This document shows, piece by piece, positions 1 to 6,474 of a stretch of DNA of 6,570 nucleotides. A program made the translations under genes and the position numbers. Under the pieces are notes generated by a model. The model was given only the letters and a program-made list of their open reading frames with translations. It did not search any database and was not told where the DNA came from. Source of the DNA: Bacteroidaceae bacterium (GTDB lineage Bacteria; Bacteroidota; Bacteroidia; Bacteroidales; Bacteroidaceae); contig CAAGDO010000166.1 of assembly GCA_900768625.1 (NCBI GenBank), positions 1 to 6,570 of the forward strand, given 5' to 3'. Within the stretch, counting starts at the first letter, position 1, and every line of letters begins with the position of its first letter.

Positions 1-166
1 ATTTGATTTGGAGTTTAAGCTTTTCTACATTCAATCTTCACCTTTCTTTTTGGCCGTTTTTTGCCCTTTCATCGGTCGTGTAGCTCGCTACACTCCCTCC
101 TCAAGGCCCAAAAACGCCTCAAAAATAAAGGCAAATCTTGAATTTCATAAAAGTTCAGACGACTTC
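1..166 (-). repeat. Left copy of long inverted repeat (MITE-like element, cut by window start)
   Basis: The reverse complement of this stretch aligns without gaps to 3211-3376, with 12 mismatches in 166 positions (about 93% identity). The inner boundary at 166 is sharp: it ends in AAAAGTTCAGACGACTTC (149-166), the terminal repeat of the element, and similarity to the other copy stops there. About 27 bp of the outer end, including the second terminal repeat, should lie before the window starts. A tight hairpin (GTGTAGC, 2-nt loop, GCTACAC) lies at 78-93. The element ends 22 bp before the methyltransferase start codon, so it probably forms part of that gene's leader. I see no Bacteroidetes-type promoter in it reading toward the methyltransferase. 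Its identity as a mobile element is inference. Confidence 0.88.
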
Positions 167-188
167 TTATTCTTCCTCTTTTAGCCCA

Positions 189-1373
189 ATGACAGATATA
201 GACCGTTTGATTCAGCAGAACCGCAATACGCCCGTTGACCGGCTGGCTCTTCAGCTTGCCGGTCGTGCGGATATGGATGTGCCCTTTGTGCTCCAACAGG
301 TGGAGGGCTGGCAACGTTTGCGCTCGAAGGTGCCTTCTTGGGCAGCGGTTGATGGCTTGCATTATCCCCATCGTCTGGCCTTGGAGCAATGTTCAGGCGA
401 ACCTGCAGCCCGCCATAAGGCGCAGCTGGTGGAACGCCTGATTCCCTCTGCGGATGACCGCCGTTCCATGGCCGACCTGACGGGGGGACTGGGGGTGGAC
501 TTCTCGTTCGTGGCTCCACTGTTTGCGAAGGCCACTTATGTGGAGCGTCAGGAAAGCCTGGTTGAAACGGCTCGCCATAATTTCCCTTTGCTGGGGCTGC
601 GTCATGCTGTCACTGTGTGTGCTGACGGGGTGGACTTCCTGCGCGCGATGGAACCTGTCGACCTGTTGTTCCTTGACCCTGCGCGGCGCGATTCTGCCGG
701 ACGGAAGACGGTGCTTATTGAGGACTGCGAACCCGACGTGTGTGCGTTGCAGCAATTGCTGCTGGAGAAGGCCGCTTGGGTGGTTCTCAAACTCAGCACG
801 ATGCTCGACATTGCCAGTGCCTTGCGTTCGCTTCGTCAGGTGAGCGAAGTTCATGTGGTCAGTGTGGGAGGCGAGTGTAAGGATTTACTCTTGGTGCTTC
901 GTCGCGGATTTACGGGCGAACCTGTGGTTCATGCCACGGAGAGCGGAACGGATTTCGCCTTCACGCCTGGCGAAGAAAGTGAGGCACATTGTGCTCTGGC
1001 GGAAAGAGTGGGGGCTTACCTCTACGAACCCGGTCCGGCACTGCTCAAGGCTGGGGCTTTCCAGCTGGTCGGCACTCGCTATGGCTTGCGAAAGCTTCAT
1101 CCCAATTCCCATCTTTATACGTCAGACGTATATTGCCCCGATTTCCCGGGGCGTGCGTTCAAGGTGGAAGGCGTTGGCGGTTTTGGCAAACGAGATGTAA
1201 AGACGCTCAAACAGACCCTCACGCAAGCCAATCTGACGGTGCGCAATTTTCCTGCTTCGGTCGATACCCTTCGCCGAAAACTCAAATTGGCCGAAGGTGG
1301 CTCCACTTATTTGTTTGCCACCACGCTGCAGCCCGATGAACATGTCCTGGTGCGTTGCACGAAGGTGCCATGA
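189..1373 (+). CDS. Class I SAM-dependent methyltransferase with THUMP-like C-terminal domain (PG_1098-like)
   Basis: This 394-residue protein is a probable cytoplasmic methyltransferase that uses S-adenosylmethionine on an unknown, probably RNA or DNA, substrate. An N-terminal region of about 90 residues, containing YPHRLALEQCSGE, resembles the ferredoxin-like part of the Porphyromonas PG_1098 family. The Rossmann methyltransferase core follows: motif I DLTGGLGVDF at about 96-105, an acidic residue after strand 2 (YVERQ, about 117-121), and motif IV FLDPARRD at about 161-168. The motif YLYEPGPALLKAG (about 277-289) and the last 75 residues fit the THUMP-like domain of this family. I chose the ATG at 189 because it begins at MTDIDRLIQ, where family-like sequence starts; the in-frame TTG at 138 would translate part of the upstream repeat. 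The next gene has its own promoter, so co-transcription is optional. The family assignment is firm, the substrate unknown. Confidence 0.88.
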   Translation: MTDIDRLIQQNRNTPVDRLALQLAGRADMDVPFVLQQVEGWQRLRSKVPSWAAVDGLHYPHRLALEQCSGEPAARHKAQLVERLIPSADDRRSMADLTGGLGVDFSFVAPLFAKATYVERQESLVETARHNFPLLGLRHAVTVCADGVDFLRAMEPVDLLFLDPARRDSAGRKTVLIEDCEPDVCALQQLLLEKAAWVVLKLSTMLDIASALRSLRQVSEVHVVSVGGECKDLLLVLRRGFTGEPVVHATESGTDFAFTPGEESEAHCALAERVGAYLYEPGPALLKAGAFQLVGTRYGLRKLHPNSHLYTSDVYCPDFPGRAFKVEGVGGFGKRDVKTLKQTLTQANLTVRNFPASVDTLRRKLKLAEGGSTYLFATTLQPDEHVLVRCTKVP

Positions 1374-1402
1374 GGAATAGGGGGAAACTTGTTCTTGAAC
1401 TG

Positions 1403-1432
1403 TTGTGATTGTGCGATTTTGTCGTATATTTG
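1403..1432 (+). promoter_or_regulatory. Bacteroidetes-type sigma promoter for the AAA-ATPase gene
   Basis: TTG at 1403-1405 is followed after 19 bp by TATATTTG at 1425-1432. This fits the known Bacteroidetes -33/-7 consensus (TTG, about 19-21 bp, TAnnTTTG) exactly. It sits in the 109-bp gap after the methyltransferase and predicts a transcript start near 1438-1440, some 45 nt before the ATG at 1483. It therefore argues against translation from the in-frame GTG at 1405, which would lie inside the promoter. Confidence 0.8.
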
Positions 1433-1447
1433 CAAACAGCAGTAATC

Positions 1448-1466
1448 GCCGCGCTAGGAACGCGGC
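1448..1466 (+). promoter_or_regulatory. GC-rich hairpin in the leader of the AAA-ATPase mRNA
   Basis: GCCGCG (1448-1453) and CGCGGC (1461-1466) form a perfect 6-bp stem around a 7-nt loop (CTAGGAA). It would lie about 10 nt after the predicted transcript start and ends 16 nt before the ATG at 1483. No T-run follows, so it is not a terminator. It could stabilise the 5' end or tune translation; that role is inference. Confidence 0.45.
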
Positions 1467-1482
1467 ACAAAACCATGCAAAG

Positions 1483-3051
1483 ATGGCAATCAAACCATAT
1501 CCTTTGGGCATACAGACCTTTTCGGAAATAAGGAATCGGGGAATGCTGTATGTCGATAAGACCGCTTATGTCTACCGAATGGTGACTGGGGGAAAATATT
1601 TCTTTCTGGGACGGCCGCGCCGTTTCGGAAAGTCACTGCTTGTGTCGACCTTACAAAGTTATTTTGAAGGACGGAAAGAACTGTTCAAAGGGCTTGCTAT
1701 CGAAAAACTCGAACAGGAATGGACGGAATATCCCGTGTTGCATTTTGATATGAGTGGCGGCAAGCATATGGGGAAGGAGCAGTTGGAGCGATATTTGCTG
1801 GACATGATAGCCAAACAGGAGAAAATCTGGGGGTATCAGGGTGATAAGGTAGATGCCAATTTGCGCTTAATCGATCTTATCGACAGTGCCTATCGGCAGA
1901 CAGGACGTCAGGTGGTTGTGTTGATCGATGAGTATGACGCACCGATGCTTGATGTGGCTCATGAATCGGAGAATCTCGAACAGTTGCGTAACGTGATGCG
2001 CAATTTCTATTGTCCGCTGAAGTCCTGCGACGTCAAACTGCGTTTCGTATTCCTTACGGGTATCACCAAGCTTTCGTCAGACAGCCTGTTCAGCGAATTG
2101 AATAATATCAATAACATTTCGATGGATGACCCATATGCCGGTATCTGCGGAGTGACGAAGGAGGAATTGCTTATGCAAATGTCGGAGGACATCGACCAAC
2201 TGGCCGTCTCCCTCCAAATGACGCGCGATGAGGCCATTTGTGCTTTGCAGGATAACTATGATGGGTATCATTTTTCGGCACATTCCCCCGACGTGTTCAA
2301 TCCCTACAGTTTGCTCAACTGTTTTTCGAAGAAGAAATTCGGGTCCTATTGGTTCAGTTCGGGCACTCCGACCTATCTCATCAATATGATGCGCAAGTTT
2401 GAGGTGCTTCCAGCTGAAGTGATGACGCGGGTGGAGGCTGATTCCAGCGAATTTGATGCCCCGACGGAGAATATGTCCACCATCATGCCGTTGCTTTATC
2501 AAAGTGGTTACATCACCATCAAGGATTACAACCGTGACTACAAATACTATACGCTTGATGTGCCCAATAAGGAAGTGATGGTTGGGTTGACGAAAGCCCT
2601 TCTTCCCTCGTATGTTGCGCGTAACACGCTTGCCACCACCAACACGGCACGACGTATCGCTCAAGCGCTAGACCAGCGGAATCTGGAAGCTGCCCTTCGT
2701 TTGTTGCAGACTTTTCTCGGCACGGTGCCTTATTGCGACAACACGCACTACGAAGGTCACTACCAACAGGTGCTCTTTATTGTCTTTTCGCTCCTTACGG
2801 AATATCTGGTTGATGTGGAAGTGCATACTCCCAACGGGAGGGTCGACATCGTGTTGCTCACCCGCACAGACCTCTATCTGATGGAACTGAAACTCAACAA
2901 AACCGCTCTCACGGCCATGCGCCAGATTGACCTCAAGGACTACCGTCAGCGCTTTGCGCTTTGCGGAAAACCCGTGACTGAGGTGGCTGTCAGTTTCGAT
3001 ACAGAAAAGGGAAATCTGAAAGATTGGCTGATTCGAAAGCCGAAAGGGTGA
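1483..3051 (+). CDS. AAA-ATPase-like / PD-(D/E)XK nuclease-superfamily protein
   Basis: This 522-residue cytoplasmic protein has the arrangement of the AAA-ATPase_like (PF09820) plus C-terminal PD-(D/E)XK (PF08011, formerly DUF1703) family, which often occurs in many copies in Bacteroidetes genomes and has no settled function. It opens with the family-typical IKPYPLGIQTFSEIRNRGMLYVDKT region in part (residues 3 onward). Walker A is GRPRRFGKS (43-51, Lys50), Walker B VVLIDEYD (about 145-152), followed by the FLTGITKLS sensor-like strand (about 191-199). YDGYHF (259-264) and YWFSSGTPTYL (289-299) are further family motifs. The nuclease fold has YEGHYQ (423-428), GRVD (Asp455) and MELKL (Glu468, Lys470), so both the ATP-binding and nuclease residues appear intact. 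The ATG at 1483 lies just after a consensus promoter and leader hairpin. The gene sits between inverted copies of a palindromic repeat. Whether it acts on DNA or on that repeat is unknown. Confidence 0.9.
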   Translation: MAIKPYPLGIQTFSEIRNRGMLYVDKTAYVYRMVTGGKYFFLGRPRRFGKSLLVSTLQSYFEGRKELFKGLAIEKLEQEWTEYPVLHFDMSGGKHMGKEQLERYLLDMIAKQEKIWGYQGDKVDANLRLIDLIDSAYRQTGRQVVVLIDEYDAPMLDVAHESENLEQLRNVMRNFYCPLKSCDVKLRFVFLTGITKLSSDSLFSELNNINNISMDDPYAGICGVTKEELLMQMSEDIDQLAVSLQMTRDEAICALQDNYDGYHFSAHSPDVFNPYSLLNCFSKKKFGSYWFSSGTPTYLINMMRKFEVLPAEVMTRVEADSSEFDAPTENMSTIMPLLYQSGYITIKDYNRDYKYYTLDVPNKEVMVGLTKALLPSYVARNTLATTNTARRIAQALDQRNLEAALRLLQTFLGTVPYCDNTHYEGHYQQVLFIVFSLLTEYLVDVEVHTPNGRVDIVLLTRTDLYLMELKLNKTALTAMRQIDLKDYRQRFALCGKPVTEVAVSFDTEKGNLKDWLIRKPKG

Positions 3052-3176
3052 TGGTTTTGCTGTTTTTGCTGCGCTGAAGCCTGTGGCAAATGAAAATATA
3101 AGGACTTGAACACTTGTTTGCGCGCAATAACCACAAAAACATGGTCTTCTAACTCAGCGAATCAAGCGAAAATGAC

Positions 3177-3184
3177 TAACTTTG
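3177..3184 (+). promoter_or_regulatory. Possible -7 box of a promoter for the OmpA/TPR lipoprotein gene
   Basis: TAACTTTG fits the Bacteroidetes -7 consensus TAnnTTTG. No TTG is found at the expected distance upstream, so the match is partial. It is the best candidate before the lipoprotein gene. If used, the transcript would begin near 3190 and carry the whole 193-bp palindromic element in a leader of about 260 nt. A second match, TATTTTTG at 3250-3257 inside the repeat, also lacks a -33 TTG. Confidence 0.35.
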
Positions 3185-3210
3185 CCTCACAAAAAGCGCA
3201 AACGCACTAT

Positions 3211-3403
3211 GAAGTCGTCTGAACTTTTATGAAATTCAAGAATTACCTTTATTTTTGAGGTGTTTTGGGGCCTTGAAGAGGGAGTGTAGCGAGCTACACG
3301 ACCGATGAAAGGGCAAAAAACGGCCAAAAAGAAAGGTGAAGATTGAATTTAGAAGATTTCAAACTTAAAATCAAATCTTCGCCAGAAAAGTTTAGACGAC
3401 TTC
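3211..3403 (+). mobile_element. Complete 193-bp MITE-like palindromic element (right copy of inverted repeat)
   Basis: The ends are GAAGTCGTCTGAACTTTT (3211-3228) and AAAAGTTTAGACGACTTC (3386-3403), inverted repeats matching at 17 of 18 bases. Inside, 3232-3256 pairs with 3326-3350 (20 of 25 positions). A side hairpin has a perfect 8-bp stem, GAAGATTT (3352-3359) with AAATCTTC (3373-3380). The tip carries GTGTAGC-GA-GCTACAC (3284-3299). Bases 3211-3376 recur inverted at 1-166, and the left boundary found by comparing the copies is the same base as the terminal-repeat end. The element has no room for a transposase gene, so if mobile it would need one in trans. I see no convincing target-site duplication (flanks CTAT and TAGA). 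It ends 48 bp before the lipoprotein ATG. A structured regulatory RNA is an alternative reading. Confidence 0.75.
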
Positions 3404-3451
3404 TAGAACCTACTTCTCCATACAGGAAGAAACACAACACAATCCAATCAT

Positions 3452-5152
3452 ATGCAAAGCAAGTTTTATTTCACGCTGGCATTGGCAGGAACCCTGGCAA
3501 TGACCTCGTGCAACAAGTTGGGCGAACTCTCAGCCGACAACTTCACCGTAACTCCCTCACCCCTTGAAGCTGTAGGCGGAAAGGTACCCGTAACCATCAA
3601 CGGCCGTTTCCCCGAAAAGTACATGAAGCGCAAGGCCGTGGTGACCGTTACTCCCGAGCTCCGCTACGCCAAAGGAAAGGCTGTTGGTCAGAGCGCCACT
3701 TTCCAGGGCGAGAAGGTGCAGGGCAATGGCCAGGAAATCTCCTACAAGGTGGGTGGTAACTACACGATGAGAAATTCCTTTACCTACGTGCCCGACATGC
3801 AGAAGAGCGAGCTTTACCTCACCTTCAACGCCTATGTGGGCAAGAAGCAGGTGAAAGTGCCTGAAGTGAAGGTTGCCGATGGCGTGGTGGCTACTTCCGA
3901 TCTCCTCAGCCGTGCAGCAGCTACGGGCAATACAGAAATCGCTCCTGACACCTACCAGTATGCCATCAAGCAGACGAAGCAGGCTCAGATCAAATATCTC
4001 ATCAACCAGGCTAACATCCGCAGCAGCGAGCTGAAGGGCACTTCCGTAAAGGAATTCCTCGAAACGCTCCGTGCCATCAAGGCCGACCAGAAGGGCTACA
4101 TGCTCGAGAACATCGAGGTTTCTGCATACGCTTCGCCCGAAGGTTCCCTCAAGTTCAACACCGCACTGGCTGAAAAGCGTCAGAATACTTCTTCTGGCTA
4201 CGTTAACCAGCAGCTCCGTAAGGCCAAGCTTGATGCTGATGTTGACAAGCACTATACCGCTGAGGACTGGGAAGGCTTCCAGCAGTTGCTTCAGGCTTCC
4301 AATATCCAGGACAAGGACGTGATCCTTCGCGTGCTTTCCATGTATCAGGATCCTGAGGAACGCGAGAAGCAGATCCGCAACCTCTCTGCCGGATTCAAGG
4401 AACTGGCTGACGAGATTCTCCCTGAACTCCGTCGTGCTCGTCTGACCATCAACTATAACCTCATCGGTCGTTCCGACGATGAAATCCAGGAGCAGTACAA
4501 GGCTGATGCCTCCAAGCTGTCTGTTGAGGAACTTCTCTATGCCGCTACGCTCACTGAAAACCCCGCAGAGCAGAAGGAAATCTACACGACCACCACGAAG
4601 CAGTATCCTTCTGACTACCGCGCCTACAACAACCTCGCTACGCTGGCTTTCCAGCAGGGTGACCTGAACGCAGCCAAGAACTATCTGGCTCAGGCTGAAA
4701 GCCACAACGCCAATGCCGCTGAAACGAATGCCAACAAGGCTCTCCTCGCTTTGACCGAAGGCAACACGGAGGCTGCTCAGACCTACGTTTCAAAGGCTAC
4801 CAAGGCTGAAAACTACAATGAGGTGCTCGGTAACCTCCAGGTGGCTCTCGGCAACTATGCCCAGGCCGCACAAAGCTTGAACGGCGTGAAGACGAATACC
4901 GCTGCTTTGGCTCAGATTCTCAACAAGGACTACACTTCAGCTTCCGCTACGCTCGGTGCCGTGGCTCGTCCCGATGCCTTGACCAGCTACTTGAAGGCCA
5001 TCGTGGCTGCCCGCACCAATCAGGATGCAGCCGTGGTGAGCAACCTGAAGGATGCCATTGCCAAGGATTCCAGCTTCAAGCAGCGTGCTGCTCAGGATCT
5101 GGAGTTCGTCAGCCTCTTCAACGACTCTGCCTTCCAGGCTCTCGTGCGTTGA
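3452..5152 (+). CDS. Lipoprotein with OmpA-like segment and C-terminal TPR repeats
   Basis: This 566-residue envelope lipoprotein has a signal peptide ending in the lipobox MTSC, with lipidated Cys20. Residues about 30-140 are rich in predicted beta strands (FTVTPSPLEAVGGKVPVTI and onward) and may form an Ig-like or beta-sandwich domain. Residues about 180-340 contain IEVSAYASPEGS (221-232) and NTALAEKR (236-243), resembling the OmpA-type peptidoglycan-binding motif (N..LA..R), though the usual acidic residue before it is not evident. About 386-480 reads as two to three TPR-like units, for example YNNLATLAFQQGDLNAAKNY and LGNLQVALGNYAQAAQSL. Codon choice is strongly biased (AAG, CTC, CGT, AAC, TAC), unlike the two upstream genes, which suggests high expression. 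It is monocistronic: a long leader precedes it and a strong terminator follows. A role in anchoring or scaffolding at the outer membrane is inference; I do not recognise a specific gene name. Confidence 0.85.
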   Translation: MQSKFYFTLALAGTLAMTSCNKLGELSADNFTVTPSPLEAVGGKVPVTINGRFPEKYMKRKAVVTVTPELRYAKGKAVGQSATFQGEKVQGNGQEISYKVGGNYTMRNSFTYVPDMQKSELYLTFNAYVGKKQVKVPEVKVADGVVATSDLLSRAAATGNTEIAPDTYQYAIKQTKQAQIKYLINQANIRSSELKGTSVKEFLETLRAIKADQKGYMLENIEVSAYASPEGSLKFNTALAEKRQNTSSGYVNQQLRKAKLDADVDKHYTAEDWEGFQQLLQASNIQDKDVILRVLSMYQDPEEREKQIRNLSAGFKELADEILPELRRARLTINYNLIGRSDDEIQEQYKADASKLSVEELLYAATLTENPAEQKEIYTTTTKQYPSDYRAYNNLATLAFQQGDLNAAKNYLAQAESHNANAAETNANKALLALTEGNTEAAQTYVSKATKAENYNEVLGNLQVALGNYAQAAQSLNGVKTNTAALAQILNKDYTSASATLGAVARPDALTSYLKAIVAARTNQDAAVVSNLKDAIAKDSSFKQRAAQDLEFVSLFNDSAFQALVR

Positions 5153-5317
5153 TCGGCGCCCAAGAAGCATGCCTATGACATTCCTGGCATATGCCTTGTG
5201 CCGGGCAAAAGTATGCGCCACACCCGTTTCGGGGGTGCATCTACCGACCTGTCACAACGACAGCTGATGTTTTCAGCATGGAATGGCAATGCCCTTATCA
5301 GTACCACCTAATAAGTG
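5153..5317. other. Untranslated stretch between lipoprotein stop and its terminator
   Basis: These 165 bases separate the TGA from the intrinsic terminator and probably form a 3' untranslated region. An open frame crosses it from 5191, but that frame has no recognisable protein features and runs through the terminator. Small inverted repeats are present: ATGCC/GGCAT around 5170-5195, and CACCC (5221-5225) with GGGTG (5233-5237). No RNA family or promoter could be identified. Confidence 0.4.
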
Positions 5318-5346
5318 AAAGCGCCCACCATGTGTGGGCGCTTTTT
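5318..5346 (+). terminator. Intrinsic terminator after the OmpA/TPR lipoprotein gene
   Basis: AAAGCGCCCAC (5318-5328) and GTGGGCGCTTT (5334-5344) form a perfect 11-bp stem around a 5-nt loop, and the T-run continues to 5346. This is a classic Rho-independent terminator. It separates the transcript of the upstream lipoprotein from the DUF4369/thioredoxin-like gene, whose ATG is 76 nt further on. Confidence 0.92.
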
Positions 5347-5421
5347 CGGTTTTGTCGAGTGCCGCAGCATGCTTCTTGCGGGGCCGATTCGAGAAACGTC
5401 ACCAACTCTCTCTTCTTTCCA

Positions 5422-6438
5422 ATGAAACGATTCCATTTATTCTCCACCCTTCTTCTTCTTGTCGCTTCGGCAGTCACCTGGACGGCTTGCGGACCGGGAA
5501 AGGACCGCGCACGGTTTGAGGGCAAACTGGCCAATATCTCCAACGCAGAGTTCTATGCCTACACCGATGACGGCAGCATGCAGACGGTCGACACGATTCG
5601 TATCGTTGACGGCGAGTTCACCTATGAGCGTCAGCTCACGCGTCCGATGCTCCTCACGCTGCTTTATCCCAACTTCACCCAGACCTATGTGGTGCTCGAA
5701 CCCGGCAAGACAGTGAAGATGAAGGGCGATGCCTCGAAAATCGGCGAAGCCTCCATAACGGGTACCGACGACAATGAGATGCTGACCGATTTCCGTCAGC
5801 AGCATGCTTCAGGCAATGCCCGCAACGCGAGTATGGCAGCAGCGGACTTTGTGCGGTCGCATGCCTCGACTTGGGCCGCTGTGGCGCTTTTCAAGCGCTA
5901 TTTCGTCACGGTGGAACATCCTGATGCCCGCCAGGCTTCCGGCTTGCTGGCAGAACTCCATAAGGCGCAGCCTTCCAACCCCTCCGTGCAGCGGATGTGG
6001 ACTCAGTTGCGTCCGGCTTTGGAGAGCGGAGTGGGGCAGACTCTTCCCAATCTTTCAGCTTCTACGCTCGATGGTCGCACCGTTCGTCTTGCTGACTATC
6101 GCGGCAAGCGCCTCATCGTCGTGCTCCATGCTTCCTGGCGCGGTCAGAGCGTCAGTTTCCTGCGTAGCTTGAAGCGTTTGCTTCGTGAATCGGGCATGAA
6201 TGAATGGGAATGCCTTGTGGTTTCGGCTGATATCGACGTGAAGCAATGTCGCGAGTCGTTGAAGTCCGACACCATCCAGTGGCCCGTCGTTTGCGACGGC
6301 AGGTCGTTCAGTTCGCCCCTTATCGAACGTCTCGGATTGAAGAATGTGCCGTCGTGTATGGTGGTCGACCGCAAGGGACGCATCACGGCGCGTGATGTGA
6401 CCGATATCGACGAATTGCGCCGCATTCTCCGCAAATGA
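5422..6438 (+). CDS. DUF4369/thioredoxin-like lipoprotein lacking the CxxC active site
   Basis: This 338-residue protein begins with a type II signal peptide (MKRFHLFSTLLLLVASAV) and lipobox WTAC (Cys23), so it should be a membrane lipoprotein facing the periplasm. Residues about 30-130 match the pattern of DUF4369 (FEGKLANISNAEFYAY, VDTIRIVDGEFTYER, YVVLEPGKTVKM), the usual N-terminal partner of TlpA/ResA-like proteins in Bacteroidetes. Residues about 204-338 form the thioredoxin-like domain (GQTLPNLSASTLDGRTVRLADYRGK in part). Where WCGPC is expected it has WRGQS (239-243), so both redox cysteines are replaced, while the cis-proline region NVPSC (Pro310) remains. It is therefore unlikely to be a dithiol oxidoreductase and may bind or scaffold. 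The ATG at 5422 lies after the terminator; the longer frame from 5191 would cross that terminator and hide the signal peptide. No consensus promoter was found in the 75-bp gap. Confidence 0.88.
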   Translation: MKRFHLFSTLLLLVASAVTWTACGPGKDRARFEGKLANISNAEFYAYTDDGSMQTVDTIRIVDGEFTYERQLTRPMLLTLLYPNFTQTYVVLEPGKTVKMKGDASKIGEASITGTDDNEMLTDFRQQHASGNARNASMAAADFVRSHASTWAAVALFKRYFVTVEHPDARQASGLLAELHKAQPSNPSVQRMWTQLRPALESGVGQTLPNLSASTLDGRTVRLADYRGKRLIVVLHASWRGQSVSFLRSLKRLLRESGMNEWECLVVSADIDVKQCRESLKSDTIQWPVVCDGRSFSSPLIERLGLKNVPSCMVVDRKGRITARDVTDIDELRRILRK

Positions 6439-6439
6439 T

Positions 6440-6458
6440 GGACGGTGTGGGACCGTTC
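6440..6458 (+). other. Weak hairpin after the thioredoxin-like gene
   Basis: GGACGGT (6440-6446) can pair with ACCGTTC (6452-6458), with one G-T wobble, around the loop GTGGG. It starts two bases after the TGA. There is no T-run, so termination is doubtful; it may just slow or stabilise the transcript end. Confidence 0.3.
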
Positions 6459-6474
6459 TAAGTAGGTCTTCGAA

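Noticed and set aside
138..188. Upstream extension of the methyltransferase from a TTG at 138
   Set aside because: It would translate the end of the inverted repeat and adds 17 residues unlike the family N-terminus; the ATG at 189 fits better.
1405..1482. Upstream GTG start for the AAA-ATPase gene
   Set aside because: The extension covers the -7 box and the leader hairpin, so it lies mostly upstream of the predicted transcript start.
189..3051. Restriction-modification or defence pair made of methyltransferase plus nuclease
   Set aside because: The methyltransferase belongs to the PG_1098-like family with a DPAR motif and THUMP-like domain, not the DPPY/NPPF type of DNA restriction methylases, and the AAA-ATPase gene has its own promoter. 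Only proximity supports a pair.
3343..3567. 74-codon open frame on the + strand starting inside the right repeat
   Set aside because: It overlaps the lipoprotein signal-peptide coding region in another frame and has no recognisable features.
3557..4705. 382-codon open frame on the - strand
   Set aside because: It lies wholly antisense to the codon-biased lipoprotein gene; the protein has no recognisable domain, and such shadows are common opposite genes with strong codon bias.
5191..5421. 77-residue N-terminal extension of the thioredoxin-like lipoprotein
   Set aside because: It reads through a strong terminator and would bury a clear type II signal peptide that starts at 5422.
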